Shown here in pieces: positions 50,606 through 62,394 of a stretch of DNA of 64,000 bases (position 1 is its first letter; every line of letters begins with the position of its first letter). Made by a program: the position numbers and the translations under genes. Origin of the DNA: Henckelia pumila (taxonomy: Eukaryota; Streptophyta; Magnoliopsida; Lamiales; Gesneriaceae). The notes under the pieces are model-generated. The model ran no database searches and was not told the origin of the DNA. It saw only the letters and a list, made by a program, of their open reading frames with translations. Location: positions 6,386,001 through 6,450,000 of the forward strand of contig NC_133123.1 in the NCBI RefSeq assembly GCF_033568475.1, written 5' to 3'.

Positions 50606-53600
50606 ATGGTCTTGTTTCTACTAAAAGCCCTGTTGGTAGCAGCTTTCTTGTTTCCACATGAGACAGCGGCGGAGCAATACCTCAACACCACCACCACCTC
50701 CGCCGCCGGAGTGGGCAGAAAGCTGGCCGGAGGGTGCAACATATTCCAGGGAAAATGGGTTTACGATGCCTCCTATCCTCTCTATGACTTCTCCACTTGT
50801 CCATTTATAGACGACGAATTCAACTGCCTCAAGTACAAGAGACCTGATCGCGCCTACCTCAAATATAGATGGCAGCCCTTCTCCTGCAACTTACCCAAGT
50901 ACGTATAATAATAATTCTATATAACAAAGGACTTTTGCTTTGTTTTTTTTTTTAAATATATTTTGCCATGTTCTTGAATTCATGTGGTGAATAAATAAAT
51001 GAGTTGAATGTAATGAATTTCAGTTTTAATGGGGTGAGTTTCTTGGAGAAATGGAGGGGGAAGAAGATCATGTTTGTTGGGGATTCACTGAGCTTCAATA
51101 TGTGGCAGTCTTTGAGTTGCATGATTCATTCATGGCTACCTAATGCTAAGACATCACTCATCAGAAGAGAAGCCCTCACTCAGCTCACTTTTCTGGTAAG
51201 TTTTGATTCTGATATATGCTAACTTTTTTGTATTATATTTTCAGATCTTTCTCATAATTTGGATGGATTCATTGCATTTATTAGATCATGATTTAGTACT
51301 AATTAACTTATTCATTCAGACAATCAAAATTCAAAAACAGGGGTTTATATAAGTCAGTGGTGTAGTTAACGGAACGCATCGAAAGATAGCGGCTGCGGGT
51401 TCCCAAGTCAAAAAAAAAAAAATTAAAAATTCCAACTCCGTAATAATAAAATAAAACGAGGGTTCGGGTGATTGCGAACCTAACTGGACATCACAATTAC
51501 AAACCAGTATGTAGAAGAATAGTTATGAATCAATAGAAAATATATAATATTATGTTTCCAAAAATGAGAGATCCTTTATATCCTCTTTTGCTTATTCTTT
51601 GCTACTTTAGAGAACATTTATCTTCTTAGGGGTGGTAGGGGGTAAGAAAAAATCTTTCTGTTATCCACTGGTCCACTTACAGTCGAAATACCTTTTCAGA
51701 TTGAATCAAATTATCCAAAAAAAAAAAAATAAAGAAAGAAAGAAAGAAAATATTAATGACTTAGCTTTTGAATAGTGCATGCATGTGTTTTACTTTTGGT
51801 TCTCTTTAGAACCTTTTGGCATGGTAAAGTTACCAACTTGTATTATGAATATGATGTTGCTTTTTGATTCCTTCAATCATGGTATCATAACTTGCAAGAA
51901 ACATAATCATAAAGTAACACAAAAAATAATACCCATCATTAGGTGAAAACTCATGATTAATTCTGAAATCGAGTCTGAATTTATTGGTGACCTGTGATAT
52001 TCTGACTTTTGTCTCAAGGGAGTACCAAAGGGATGATAATTGGATTACTGCCGAATTAATGGGGGTTGTGTGCCTTTATCGGGTGATAAATAATTATTTC
52101 TGCAACTACGATTTGAAATTTCTTGCCACTTTTAGCACCCTTTTGAATTTTGATTTAAAGTTTTTTAACCACAAAATAAATTAGCCGCAAAAAAATATGG
52201 TAATTTAGTTTTATATGAAAAGGTAAGATTTAAGCTGTCTATGCACCTGCTGTGGCATAAATTAATTCCTCAGGTGGGGACAAATTGTGTAATTCAAAAA
52301 ATTATATATCGTTTTAGATTATCGTATGATTAAATTTATATAACATAAAATAGTACTCGGGGGAGTGTGATTTGAGACGCCAATTTTGACTTTAGATTGA
52401 TAAATTATTTTTTTTTTCAAAGACTGGCCTTCGTCAGTGATCGTTGGAAAAACCGTGCATGATTCATCAAGCCATCAAAGGAAACGTAATATGAACCACT
52501 TACTAAAATAAATATAAAAAAGACTTTAGGGGTTCAATCAATCAACTATGTTGTAGGTTTTCTACATAGGAAGACAACCGAGCACTTACATTAAGTCCAA
52601 TAATTGTTGATACATTTTTGTCACACGGGGAAAATGAGATCAAATATCGTATGGAAACAAAAATCCCACAAGTTAGGCAAATATTTGCAATCTTCTTGTT
52701 GTGCATTGATAAACCTTTTAATTAACGTAATAGCATGCAAATCAAACTAATTAGTCAAATAAACTATATTAAACAAGTCGATATTAATAAAAAAAATCGA
52801 ACTTTTGATCATTAACCAAATACTCACCAATCCTACGTACCAACCACTTGGAGGATAACATATTGGCTTTATTGTCATATGTACATCTATATTTCCCGCT
52901 CCTATCCATTAGTTGGTCTAGTTATCTCGTGAATGGTCCATTACATTTGTACTATAAACCCAATATTTAATATTGAACTTACCACAGACGAGCTAAATCA
53001 CGAGAGCAACACGTGGTTAGGATGTAGGAGCGGGAAAGCCGAGCCACGAAGCTAGCTAGGGACCGATACGTGGAGTGGGGGTTTGGTCCAAATTAGAATG
53101 AATTTGACTATGGGACACGTTGATTGAATTTTGGAAGTATTAATACATTAATGGTCCATACCCCTCTCTCTGTTTAGTGTTTCGTCTTGCTTTTGGGTGT
53201 TCACTGAAAAAGACAATTAATGCTACCTAATTCTCTCGATCCGAATTTAATATATTAATTAATTTCAAATTTCGTTTCATATTAACATCTTATGTATGGA
53301 CTAGATTTAAATTTATATACAGGATTATGGGGTAAATCTGCTAATTTATCGGACTCAATACCTAGTAGACTTGGAGAGCCAACAAGTGGGTCTTGTTCTG
53401 AAGCTTGATTCGATTAAAAATGGCGACGCATGGAGAGGTATGGACGTTTTGATTTTCAACTCCTGGCATTGGTGGACTCACACCGGAAGTTCTCAGCCGT
53501 AAGATCTTATCATTGCGTTGTATGCATATATAAAGTGTTCGTCTGTTTGCGATTTTAGTTATCTATGTTATTAAATTACATTTTGTATACGTCTTCTTTA

Positions 53601-54413
53601 ATATGTGCAATTTTATTCTCTTTTAGTGCTTGAAGAAGACTACACTGACCCAACTCGTAAAAGCAGCACATATATTCTTAATTACCGATGAATATGTTGT
53701 ATAAAAGCATAAATAGCCAACTAGTTAATATTTGTGCATTTCTTTAATGTACACTTGGTTTGGGCAACAAATATATAAAGTTTGCTCTTGAATATTGCAG
53801 ATGGGATTATATGGAAGAGGGAGGGAAATATGTCAAAGATATGAACCGTTTGATTGCGTATTATAAAGGGATGACAACTTGGGCAAGATGGATCAACAAA
53901 AACATTGATCCTTCTAAAACCAAAGTCTTCTTCCAGGGAATTTCCCCCGTGCATTATGTGTGAGCATTCCTCTCTCAAAATGACTCGCAAAATCATGTAT
54001 ATTTGAGAAATTTCGATGCTAGCATATGAACAGTGAAAGTAGTACTCCCACATCAACGACCCATTTATTTTTTACGCTTGAGTGAATCTGGATCACATAG
54101 ATAACGAAAGTCGAAAAATTGCAGGGGAAAGGATTGGAACGAGCCATCGAAGACGTGTGTAGGGCAAACACAACCATTTTTCGGGGTAAAATACCCAGCA
54201 GGAACCCCGATGGCTGCAGTAGTATTGAACAAAGTGCTGAGCCGAATCAAGAAACCTGTGTATTTACTCGATATTACACTACTGTCGCAGTATCGAAAAG
54301 ACGCGCACCCCGTTTACTATGGGCTGCACAATGGCTTGGATTGCAGCCACTGGTGCGTGCCTGGATTGCCGGATACTTGGAATCTGCTGCTCTACACTGC
54401 CCTCTTCACTTGA
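50606..54413 (+). CDS. Trichome birefringence-like (TBL/DUF231) cell-wall O-acetyltransferase
   Basis: Five exons, 50606-50898, 51024-51195, 53323-53498, 53801-53959 and 54125-54413, keep frame and give 362 residues. A hydrophobic N-terminus of about 22 residues is a signal peptide or anchor. The TBL domain starts at [13 protein letters not shown], with [17 protein letters not shown], the GDS motif in [11 protein letters not shown] (about residue 116) and the DxxH motif in [15 protein letters not shown] near the C-terminus (about 339). These are the nucleophile and acid/base motifs of the family. Members add acetyl groups to xylan, mannan, xyloglucan or pectin in the Golgi; the small size recalls the TBL37-43 group, and the substrate cannot be told. 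Intron 2 is 2.1 kb, much longer than the others. All motifs are intact. Confidence 0.94.
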
Positions 54414-54919
54414 ACACATCGTATTATTGTTCATTAAGTGGAAATTTTTATCACAGGGATTTTATTTTTCTCATTTACATTTTTCATGTGTTTTGTGTTG
54501 TAATAATCTCTGAATTAATTTGGTTTTGCCCGAGTCGTCACATGAAATCATTGATATGAATAGTTGGCTTTCGGATATGGAATGGTTGATCTTACCTAGA
54601 AATTCATGTCGGATAATACCAATGTGATAAAACATTGAGTTACTGACCGAGCCATGATTACTCAAGCATATTGATACTTAATTGTAATTTGAATTCTATT
54701 AACTGAGTTTAATTTAATAAGATGATGTTCAATATGTAACGGTTCAGCTGCTTAAACGTGGATGGATGAAAATATATATAAATAAAATAATAGTTGGACT
54801 TACATAAAAAAATTAAATTAAATTTACCCTTTAATGCTACCCCATAGAATCAGGGTTGAGGATAAAATTATTTACCATCGTGGGATAGGAACATGGAAAC
54901 CCATGCTTCAATCATTGGG
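54414..54919. other. TBL 3' region and LEA upstream sequence
   Basis: Probable TBL 3' UTR, then AT-rich sequence. No gene is seen. Confidence 0.4.
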
Positions 54920-54928
54920 GCACGTGTC
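54920..54928 (+). promoter_or_regulatory. ABRE/G-box in the LEA promoter
   Basis: GCACGTGTC matches the ABA-response element core ACGTGTC and lies about 125 bases upstream of the TATA box, the usual position in ABA- and seed-regulated LEA promoters. Regulation by ABA is inferred from the motif and the gene class. Confidence 0.6.
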
Positions 54929-55043
54929 ATTAATAAAGGACATTTTGATTGCTGACTCAGTTTCGTTGCTTAATATGTCAACACCTGTCAATCTACTGTT
55001 TAATTTTATCAAAGCAACCGCCAATGTTCATCCCCTTCCTTCG

Positions 55044-55053
55044 CTTTATAAAG
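55044..55053 (+). promoter_or_regulatory. TATA box of the LEA gene
   Basis: CTTTATAAAG lies about 90 bases before the ATG at 55138 in a region that otherwise lacks TATA words, giving a leader of about 60 nt. Confidence 0.6.
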
Positions 55054-55137
55054 CAGCAACAGTCTTTTCTCCATTCACCACTCGCAAGAAAAACTACGCA
55101 AAAAGCAAAGATAATATTTGATCGTTTGACTTTGACT

Positions 55138-56656
55138 ATGGCTTCGGAGCAAGTGAGAAGGGAAAATGTCGCCGATAAGCGCAACACGGAGGTGGAGAAG
55201 GTTGTGGTTCCAAAAATGAGAACCCATTTCGAGTCTCTTGCTGAGAAGGCCAAATCGCCGCAAGGGTCTCCGGGTTCTGTTGGATCAGCGGGAAAAGTGC
55301 ACCAGTACGAGACTCTTCCTGTTGGAGTTGAGGAAACCAAGGTTGAAGAAGGCAAGAAATGGGGACGTGAAAGGAGGGATTGGGAAGATGTGGAAAGGGA
55401 AGGAGAAGGGAGACAAGAGCCGTCGTTGGAGGATATCTCGCAATTGAGGGCTACGGCTCAGCAGAATTCCATGGAGGCGATCAGGGCCGCGGAGGAGCGA
55501 TATGAGATGGCTAAGGAATCAGGGGCCGCGGCTGTGCAGAAGACCAAAGAATCGGCAATTCAAGGAAAGGACAATGCTCTTCAAGGAATTCAGAGGGGAG
55601 GTCAGTATATTGCGGACCAGAGTAGAGCTTTGAAGGACACTTCATTCGAAAAGGGCCAGCAGGCCAAGGATTACACCGCGCAGAGGGCAGTGGAGGCAAA
55701 GGATTCTGTCTCAGCAAAAGGTGGTGCTTTGAAGGACACTGCAATCGAAAAGGGCCAGCAGGCTAAGGATTATACAGTGGAAAAGATGGTGGGAGCAAAG
55801 GATACTGTTGCCTCGACGGGCCAGTCTGCTGCTGGATACACCGCTGATAAAGCCAAGATGGCAAAAGATACGACAATGGATACCACTAGAAATGTTGCAA
55901 GCTATGTTGGAGACAGAGCAGTGGCTGCGAAAGACGCTACAATGGAAGGTGGAAAAGGTGCTGCAGGATATGTTGGGAAAGTAGCCGCAGAGGCAAAGGA
56001 TCAGACCGTTGCGGCTGGTTGGGGAGCAACCCATTATACTCTGGAGAAGGTGGCGGATGCCACCAAAGCAGTGGCTGGTGTAACATCTAGCGTGGCAGGG
56101 TACACAGGGGAGAAAACGGTGGCTGCTAAGGATAAGGTTGTTGGTGCTGGACAGACAGTGATGGACTATGCTGCGGAGAAACTGGCGGCTGCTAAGGAGA
56201 CGGTGGTGACAAGTGAAGACAAAGCGGCAGAGTATGCTGGTGGAAAGAAGGTAGATGCCCAGAAAGATTTGGAAGAAAAGAAAGCCTCGCACGAGATGGT
56301 AAACCAGTTTCTCTATTCTAACTTGATGCATTTGAGTTTTTCATTGTTATTATTCATTTATTTGTGTGTATGATGCTTAATTGACGTTTGGTTTCACATA
56401 GGGAGAGAGGGGAGAAAGGGAAGCGCCAACAGAAAAGTTCTTTCATGGGGGAGCTGAAGATGAACAAATGCCAAGGCCGAGGAACGGCGGTGGCGGTGGC
56501 GTCTTTCAGGCCATTGGCGAAACTTTAATGGAAATTGGGCAGACAACTAAGGACCTACTTGTCGGCCAGTACCCAATGCAAGCTCTGGAACAGAAGGATC
56601 GTGGATCCAAGGATAGAGAAGGTGAGCCATATCGTGGAGCTGGAGAAGAGATTTAG
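55138..56656 (+). CDS. Group 3 LEA protein, seed biotinylated protein SBP65-like
   Basis: Two exons, 55138-56298 and 56402-56656, give 471 residues. The protein is very hydrophilic. From about residue 110 to 385 it carries many 11-residue LEA_4 repeats, such as EKGQQAKDYT and AKDTVASTGQSAAGYT, which form amphipathic helices on drying. The N-terminus (MASEQVRRENV) and the C-terminal FQAIGETLMEIGQTTKDLLV recall pea SBP65 and its relatives. From family knowledge it accumulates in maturing seeds and protects cell contents in desiccation. I do not see an obvious biotinylation segment, but my recall of that site is not exact. The ATG at 55138 is the first one matching the family N-terminus. An ABRE and TATA box precede it. 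A 206-codon frame on the opposite strand is a shadow of the repeats. Confidence 0.93.
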
Positions 56657-56828
56657 ATCAAGAGTCCTCCTTTCGGATGCTTTTGGTGTTGGTGTAAAAT
56701 AACGTGCTGCTGAATAGTGAATAATCTCGTTTTGTATAAAGCATAGCGTCCAAAGTTTGGTTCTTTTGTTGATCAAGAAATGTTTCAAGTTAATTTCAAA
56801 GAATAATGAAGAATCCATGATTGTTCTC

Positions 56829-56851
56829 CTCTCTCTCTCTCTCTCTCTCTC
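56829..56851. repeat. (CT)n microsatellite
   Basis: About 11 CT units in the 3' region between the convergent LEA and TAXIMIN genes. Confidence 0.9.
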
Positions 56852-57053
56852 GAAAAACAAGAAAGTACAGGAAAGACCAACAAATTATGCACGCATATAC
56901 CATTTCAAGGGGGAAGAATACAAGTAGAAAATCGAATACTGTCACTAGAACAAACAGATGATCGGCTAAAAAAATCAACAGAATAAACAAGAAATCAATA
57001 ATAAGAAGAGGATCCAGGTATAAGGAAAAAAAAGAAAAAAAACGAAAAACCTA

Positions 57054-57406
57054 TCAGCAAGGGATTTTAGAAGTGAACCACTCCATCACATGAATGGGAG
57101 CTTTGATGAGCTCCAGCGCCAGCTCCACCAGCAACGTCACGCACAGGCAACACGGGCATATGCAGCTCAAAGTCAACCTATTTTCACGATCAACACACCA
57201 AATCCCGCATCAATAAATATAATTTGGTATTTACAAAACAAAAACAGAGCATGATACAGTTGATTATCAAAGAAATTTTCGGAACGAATGGACTCTCACC
57301 CGACAATCCAGACGAGTATACCGACGAGGGAGACGAGCAGGGAAAGAAACGCAAAGGGCAGACCCAATAAGAAGCCCAAAGGCCTGCAATCCCCATTGCA
57401 GCACAT
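57054..57406 (-). CDS. TAX: TAXIMIN-like cysteine-rich signalling peptide
   Basis: Two minus-strand exons, 57406-57300 and 57177-57054, join at GT-AG and encode 76 residues. The start [20 protein letters not shown], a hydrophobic stretch through VGILVWIVG, the cysteine cluster CICPCCLC, and the C-terminus [20 protein letters not shown] match the strongly conserved TAXIMIN family (TAX1/TAX2 in Arabidopsis, first described in Taxus). Family knowledge: a small peptide that affects lateral organ separation and specialised metabolism. The hydrophobic segment could act as a signal or membrane anchor. The frame used here differs from the longer open frame that overlaps exon 1 (57190-57432), which is a shadow. 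A TATA box lies about 95 bases upstream. It converges with the LEA gene. Confidence 0.93.
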
Positions 57407-57500
57407 ACTATGATCTTCTGGAGAGACGACAACTGAATTTCAAATTCCTTCCTGGCTTTTTGTTCTTAGTTCTTGATATTCCCATGGGGGAATTGAGGGG

Positions 57501-57510
57501 GCTTATATAT
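57501..57510 (-). promoter_or_regulatory. TATA box of the TAXIMIN gene
   Basis: ATATATAAGC on the minus strand, about 95 bases upstream of the ATG at 57406, would place transcription start near 57475. Confidence 0.55.
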
Positions 57511-58962
57511 TGGGAATGTGTTCTCGTTTTTGGTCATCTGTCGTATGCGTAAGAGCGATAATAAGAGGCCACGTTCAATGGCTTATCAATCACGCAACAC
57601 TGAAAAATTTCATGTTACATTAACATGATGACATATCTAAGATTTAAAATTTTAATCTTGCATATAAATTTTCGACATCATGTGTACTGAATAAATTGTT
57701 CATATTTTTAGAGAGCGTAACATCTAAACACTTATTAAGTATTCATTCGAACAATTTATTTATATGAATCTAATTTCTCAAGTCTAAATATTATTTTTAA
57801 GTCTATTATAAAATATAGTTATAGCTAAAATTAAAAGCGTGTACTAATTAAAAACCTCAAATTAAAATTTATAATAAGTAAAAATAAAATAAAACTAAAG
57901 AGTCAACAGATGATGCTCGAGTCCCGATGGGCATAACATATATATTTTGAACAGCTCACCACATGTGATCACATTTAATTGTTATACATCGCCATTATTA
58001 TCCAAACCTTACTTCTTCGTGTCAGCTTGGGGGCTGTTCCTCTGAATCATACATTGAATTCTATTAGTTTAACAGATGGACACGTAAATTGCATTTTTAC
58101 ATGGGAAAGAATTATATTTTTTAGGGCAAAATATCATTCAAGACGTAGACTAAAATTTTGAATGGTTCTCTATTGGGAAAGATGTATGGCTTAAGAAATT
58201 TGACTTTGTTGTTCCTAATCCTAATTTCCGTCTATGTAACAGATAAGGATTCAAGTACGATGATGATAAATAAGACAACTTGATTTAGATTATTTGAGTT
58301 ATATATCATTACCAACTCTAATTTCAAAAGAATAATGGATTTGATAAAGTACGTACACATATTCAATCTTACACGACACTTTATCATTATTTTTTGAGAA
58401 AACTGTTTTTTCGTCATTTATATTTATTTTTTTATGATTTTTTTATTGAATTTCATTTTTAGTTTGTCATATTTGTTTTTGTTTTTGTAATTTTATTATT
58501 TTTTTGGCTTAACATTGACATAAAACCAACGCAGCATGTGACAATGACGTGTACGATATCACATCTATAAAAAAAAATAACTAAAATTGTCGAAAATTAA
58601 AATTACAAAACTAAAATCTGAAATAAGATAAACATACGAAATCAAAATTACAAAATAACAAAACTTCAACATATACCTTCGTCTTTTATAATTTTTTTTT
58701 TTATTGAGAGATATATCATTGAGTTCAAATTATTGATGTTGCAACTTGCAACCTCCCGTTGGTTTAGTCTTCTTCCAAAATAAGCGACGCCATTCTGCTT
58801 ACTTGTAACATGTATCAGATAAATCCACAAAAAAAAAAAAAATAACACATAAAAATAAAAATTACGAGATCCTAGTAATATTTACATCACGTGCAAAAAT
58901 AAACTTGAAATGCAGACAATCCATTCTTGCAATTTCAGAGTCCAATCCATCACAATCATTGT
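57511..58962. other. AT-rich spacer with a foldback element
   Basis: A foldback element lies at about 58405-58655 (separate entry). Otherwise AT-rich, no gene recognised. The last 50-100 bases next to 58963 would be the 3' UTR of the DUF455 gene. Confidence 0.35.
58405..58655. mobile_element. Foldback element
   Basis: The left arm (TTTTTCGTCATTTATATTTA and onward) is imperfectly paired with the right arm (through GATAAACATACGAAATC). The centre has GACAATGACGTGTACGATAT, close to the GACGTGTACAGTGTCACG of the 39095 element, which supports one family. Confidence 0.5.
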
Positions 58963-61337
58963 TCATATCTCTCTGTCCAAACTTGAATTTCTTTGTTCCA
59001 TAGAAATTATGCAAGAAAGCCTGTCGTATACCTGCAATAATGTTTCGATAACTAAGGAATCACATGCTAGCCAAAGTTTGAAAAAGACCATCGAAAAATT
59101 GTTTCTTACTCCAGCTAAGAATGGCATACCTCAGAAAGCTTGCTGTTTTCCTCCACTTTCGTCGCAGTGGATGGCGGATCATACCTAGAAAACACGGTAA
59201 CATTGTTAGTCTGTTGGATTTTTTTAAGTTCAGCAGTACTTGAAGAACCCAGAGATATTTTCCCAACTCATAGATATAGTTCATCCAAGTGTATTAATGT
59301 TTACCATTCCTGTGGAATACCGGCTTCCTCACGTGCTGAATGGTTGAAAGGACCTTTTAGCTCCACGTTATATTCATCCAGAATTTCTGTTAGATGATCG
59401 AGAGGAAGTTAACGAGAATGCCCTCAACATCTCTTGTTTTGCCACAAATAAGTGGCGAGTGCAATTGACTGTCTTTTGATAACGGATGAATCCATCAAGA
59501 TTCATATAAAACCATCGATAACTATTACGACTCACCGGGTGAGGTATACCACAGAAAGTCCAGAATAAATAGTGTTTAGGGAGAATAGATGAACCTTTGA
59601 AAGTTGAGCAAGGGACGCGACCCATTCTTTCGCAGACTGAAACGAACCAATAAACACCTACTGCTACATGTGCGACTTCTTCATCCGCTATCTTTGCAAC
59701 AATGTCTGAGGTCCTGTGATCTCCGAAGCCTATCAGCTTTTTGAAAAGTCGAGGCCCAGCATCTAGTCCTCTAGCCTCCTACAATGGAAACAAAACACTT
59801 GTTTATAAGTAAACAAAGGTAAGAATATTTGCTTCACTGTTTTAGCAAGTATCGACTATGAACAACATAAGTCAGCTGTAAAAGTTAGTTCTTTCAAGCA
59901 CTAGCAAACTACTCCATGAAATTAAAACAGGCAGAATATTTATCAAGTGATTAAGCAAACCCATGTTATTGTTTCAGTTTTAACGATGCCGTTGAGGAAC
60001 TACGAGAGAACCTGAACCAATGGAATCACTGCAAGCCGTGCAGTAACATCACCCGATGATTTCTCACACTCCCTCCATAGAAAACTATGTGCAGGCATGT
60101 CACCATAGCTACTCGAAGAAAGGGAAAATATAATCAAAGTTTAGTGAAATAACCAGAATCCTGATTTCCTGAGTTTGATTCATCACTACCTGAATCCAAG
60201 TTCTGCCAGTCTCTGTACACACCATGTGAAATGCCGGCTCTCGTCGTCAGCCACATGAGCAAAATCAGCAAAGAACCCTTCTCCAAGAAGCTCCATGAAT
60301 GGAGAAAATCGAACAACAGTATCCCATGCCAAATCAATAGCATTTAGCTCCACATGAGCAAGATTATGAAGCATATATGCATTAAGAGGCAAACCCGAGC
60401 TTTTGGGGGGAGGAATTTCTTTAGGGGAAACCTGAATGAAAAACGTCCATCAATGGATGAAAGGAATGAGTGTGCCACCATATGCAAACCAAACACTTTA
60501 TAGAAGCCAATCACATTTCAAATTACCAATCATTTGCGCAAGCACTGACCAAGTCAACATTAGCACTAAAAACATGAAACAAAAGAATTAAAGCAAAAGA
60601 ATGATTATTGTGAATTATAACTGAAACTCTAAACTGGTTGGGAGTAAAATACGATTTGAAACCGCCCAAGTTAAATAATTTATGAACACTACCACAAGCT
60701 TAAAAAATAATACTATATTGGTGTGACTATAAAGGGTTTTAAGGATCCGAGAAATAGATGAATCAGCCACTCTCTGGGACCAATCTATAGTTCTGAAGCA
60801 TCAATTCAAGTAGTACATGTAATGTCAAAAACAAAGGAATCCAGCAAGTGAAGCTAAACAACAACTTAGCCCCAAAAAAATAAAATTTTTAAAACATGGC
60901 ATTTATTACAACAAGAAATAACAATGGAACAAAACAACTACCAGAAGTGGTCTTGAAGGACGGGCAGGCGCGAGGGGTGCATCGGAAACTCCAACGGGAA
61001 GACCCTTTTCTCTCCATTTCGCATAAGCCAAATGAGAAAGCTTAGCTTTCAGAAGGGGATTAGCAGTGGAAAGAACCGCCGCACCCATTTCCGCTAACGA
61101 AGCACATGAATCGATAGCGGGAAAAGAACGAGAGGCGGTTTCAGTTTCATGGGGTTCTTGAATTGGACCATTGGACCCCCAATAGCGGTGATCGTTGAGT
61201 GGGCTGCGCCGCCAGTGGTGGAGGCCGGACCACTGAGGGTGGCTGCGTAGTGGTGGGTATTCGATCCAAGTGGAAGAGGAGATGGCGCGGAAGAATTTGA
61301 GGGGTGGATTGATTTTTGGAGACACTATCAACTGCAT
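58963..61337 (-). CDS. DUF455 ferritin-like (diiron four-helix bundle) protein
   Basis: Seven exons on the minus strand, 61337-60942, 60431-60190, 60108-60012, 59778-59595, 59386-59305, 59184-59130 and 59031-58963, keep frame and give 374 residues. Family marks are LAHVELNAIDLAWD, FAHVADDESRHFTW and KIADEEVAHVAVGVYWF: the Glu and ExxH residues expected to bind two metal ions in a ferritin-like bundle. The segment VELKGPFNHSAREEAGIPQEWYD near the C-terminus is typical of plant DUF455 proteins. No function is established. The first 75 residues are Ser/Pro/Trp-rich and could be an organelle transit peptide or a less conserved extension. The last exon (VYDRLSCIISMEQRNSS and on) is the least certain. 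No defect is seen. Confidence 0.9.
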
Positions 61338-62394
61338 TGCTCTCAGCTGAAGCGACCTCCTGCAAATTTGAGGTGTAGATTTAATTTGTATTGGAAATAT
61401 AACATACGAAAAAATATATATAAATTTTGAAAGAGGTGAATATAAAATATCATACTTCTCTAAAATAATAATAATAAATTATTATTCCAAAACAAAACAA
61501 CTATCGACATCTTCAGATTCAATTGATTTTAATATTTGTCCGATTTAATCATCATGAGAATATCTCACATGTATTAATCTATCTATATCTGTATATATCT
61601 ATATCTATATTTATATCTATATCTACACCTATATAAAAGAGTGAATAAAAAATCAAAGTTTTACCATTATAAAATAACAACGTTTTTCTTTATTTATATT
61701 ATATGTAAAATCATATAAAAATATATAGAGTTATAAAAATAAAAACAACACTTTAATTATAGGACATAAACGTAAATCAATATTATATTATATGTAAAAT
61801 AGATTATTATGATAAGGTCAAAATATGACATAACTTAGAAAAAAATATTTGTTTTTACATAAAAAATATTAAATTTTACCTATACATAAAAATTATTGAT
61901 CACAAAAGATATATATGTTAACGTAGCAGACAATGAGGTGATGTTTTTGATTTATTTTAATTATTAAAAATAAAATCAAGTATTAATTATGAGTTTTAAT
62001 TTTTATTCTGAAAACATGTTTTCATAAATCACTTGAAAGCATCCGAAATAAATGTATATATTATCTAATTTGTTTTATGGATTGGTCTATAGAATTCATA
62101 TCTTCAATTTATTTATCTTTAATTTATTCTTCCTGTTTATTACAAGTCTTTTATGTGAATTATTAGGTTGATGCATTTGATTTCGAACTAGAAATTTGAT
62201 TGATAAATTTTAAATGTTGGGACGACCCCTCCCACCAAATGGTGGATAGCGGTAAGTTGCGGGCCACCCATATCTAAATCTGTCAAATTACACGTGAGTT
62301 CATCGGGTTGGTCATTCTCGCTACCTAAATTAGGTGAGCGGTCTAGGTCGATTCGCTCCGCCTAATGATAGATTTTGACAAATCATGAGTTTGT
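61338..62394. other. DUF455 upstream region and repeats
   Basis: The first 100-200 bases would be the DUF455 leader and promoter; no clear TATA box was chosen. ATCTAT-type short repeats lie at 61575-61635. The part 61625-61830 is an inverted relative of 26700-26950. At 62218-62345 a GC-richer stretch starts GGGACGACCCCTCCCACC and may be another transposon end. No gene is seen. Confidence 0.4.

Noticed and set aside
55711-56331. 206-codon open frame opposite the LEA gene
   Set aside because: The 11-residue coding repeats create a repetitive antisense frame; it is Cys/His/Leu-rich without a family match.
57190-57432. 80-codon frame over the TAXIMIN first exon
   Set aside because: The other frame encodes the conserved TAXIMIN sequence and splices correctly; this one does not match anything.
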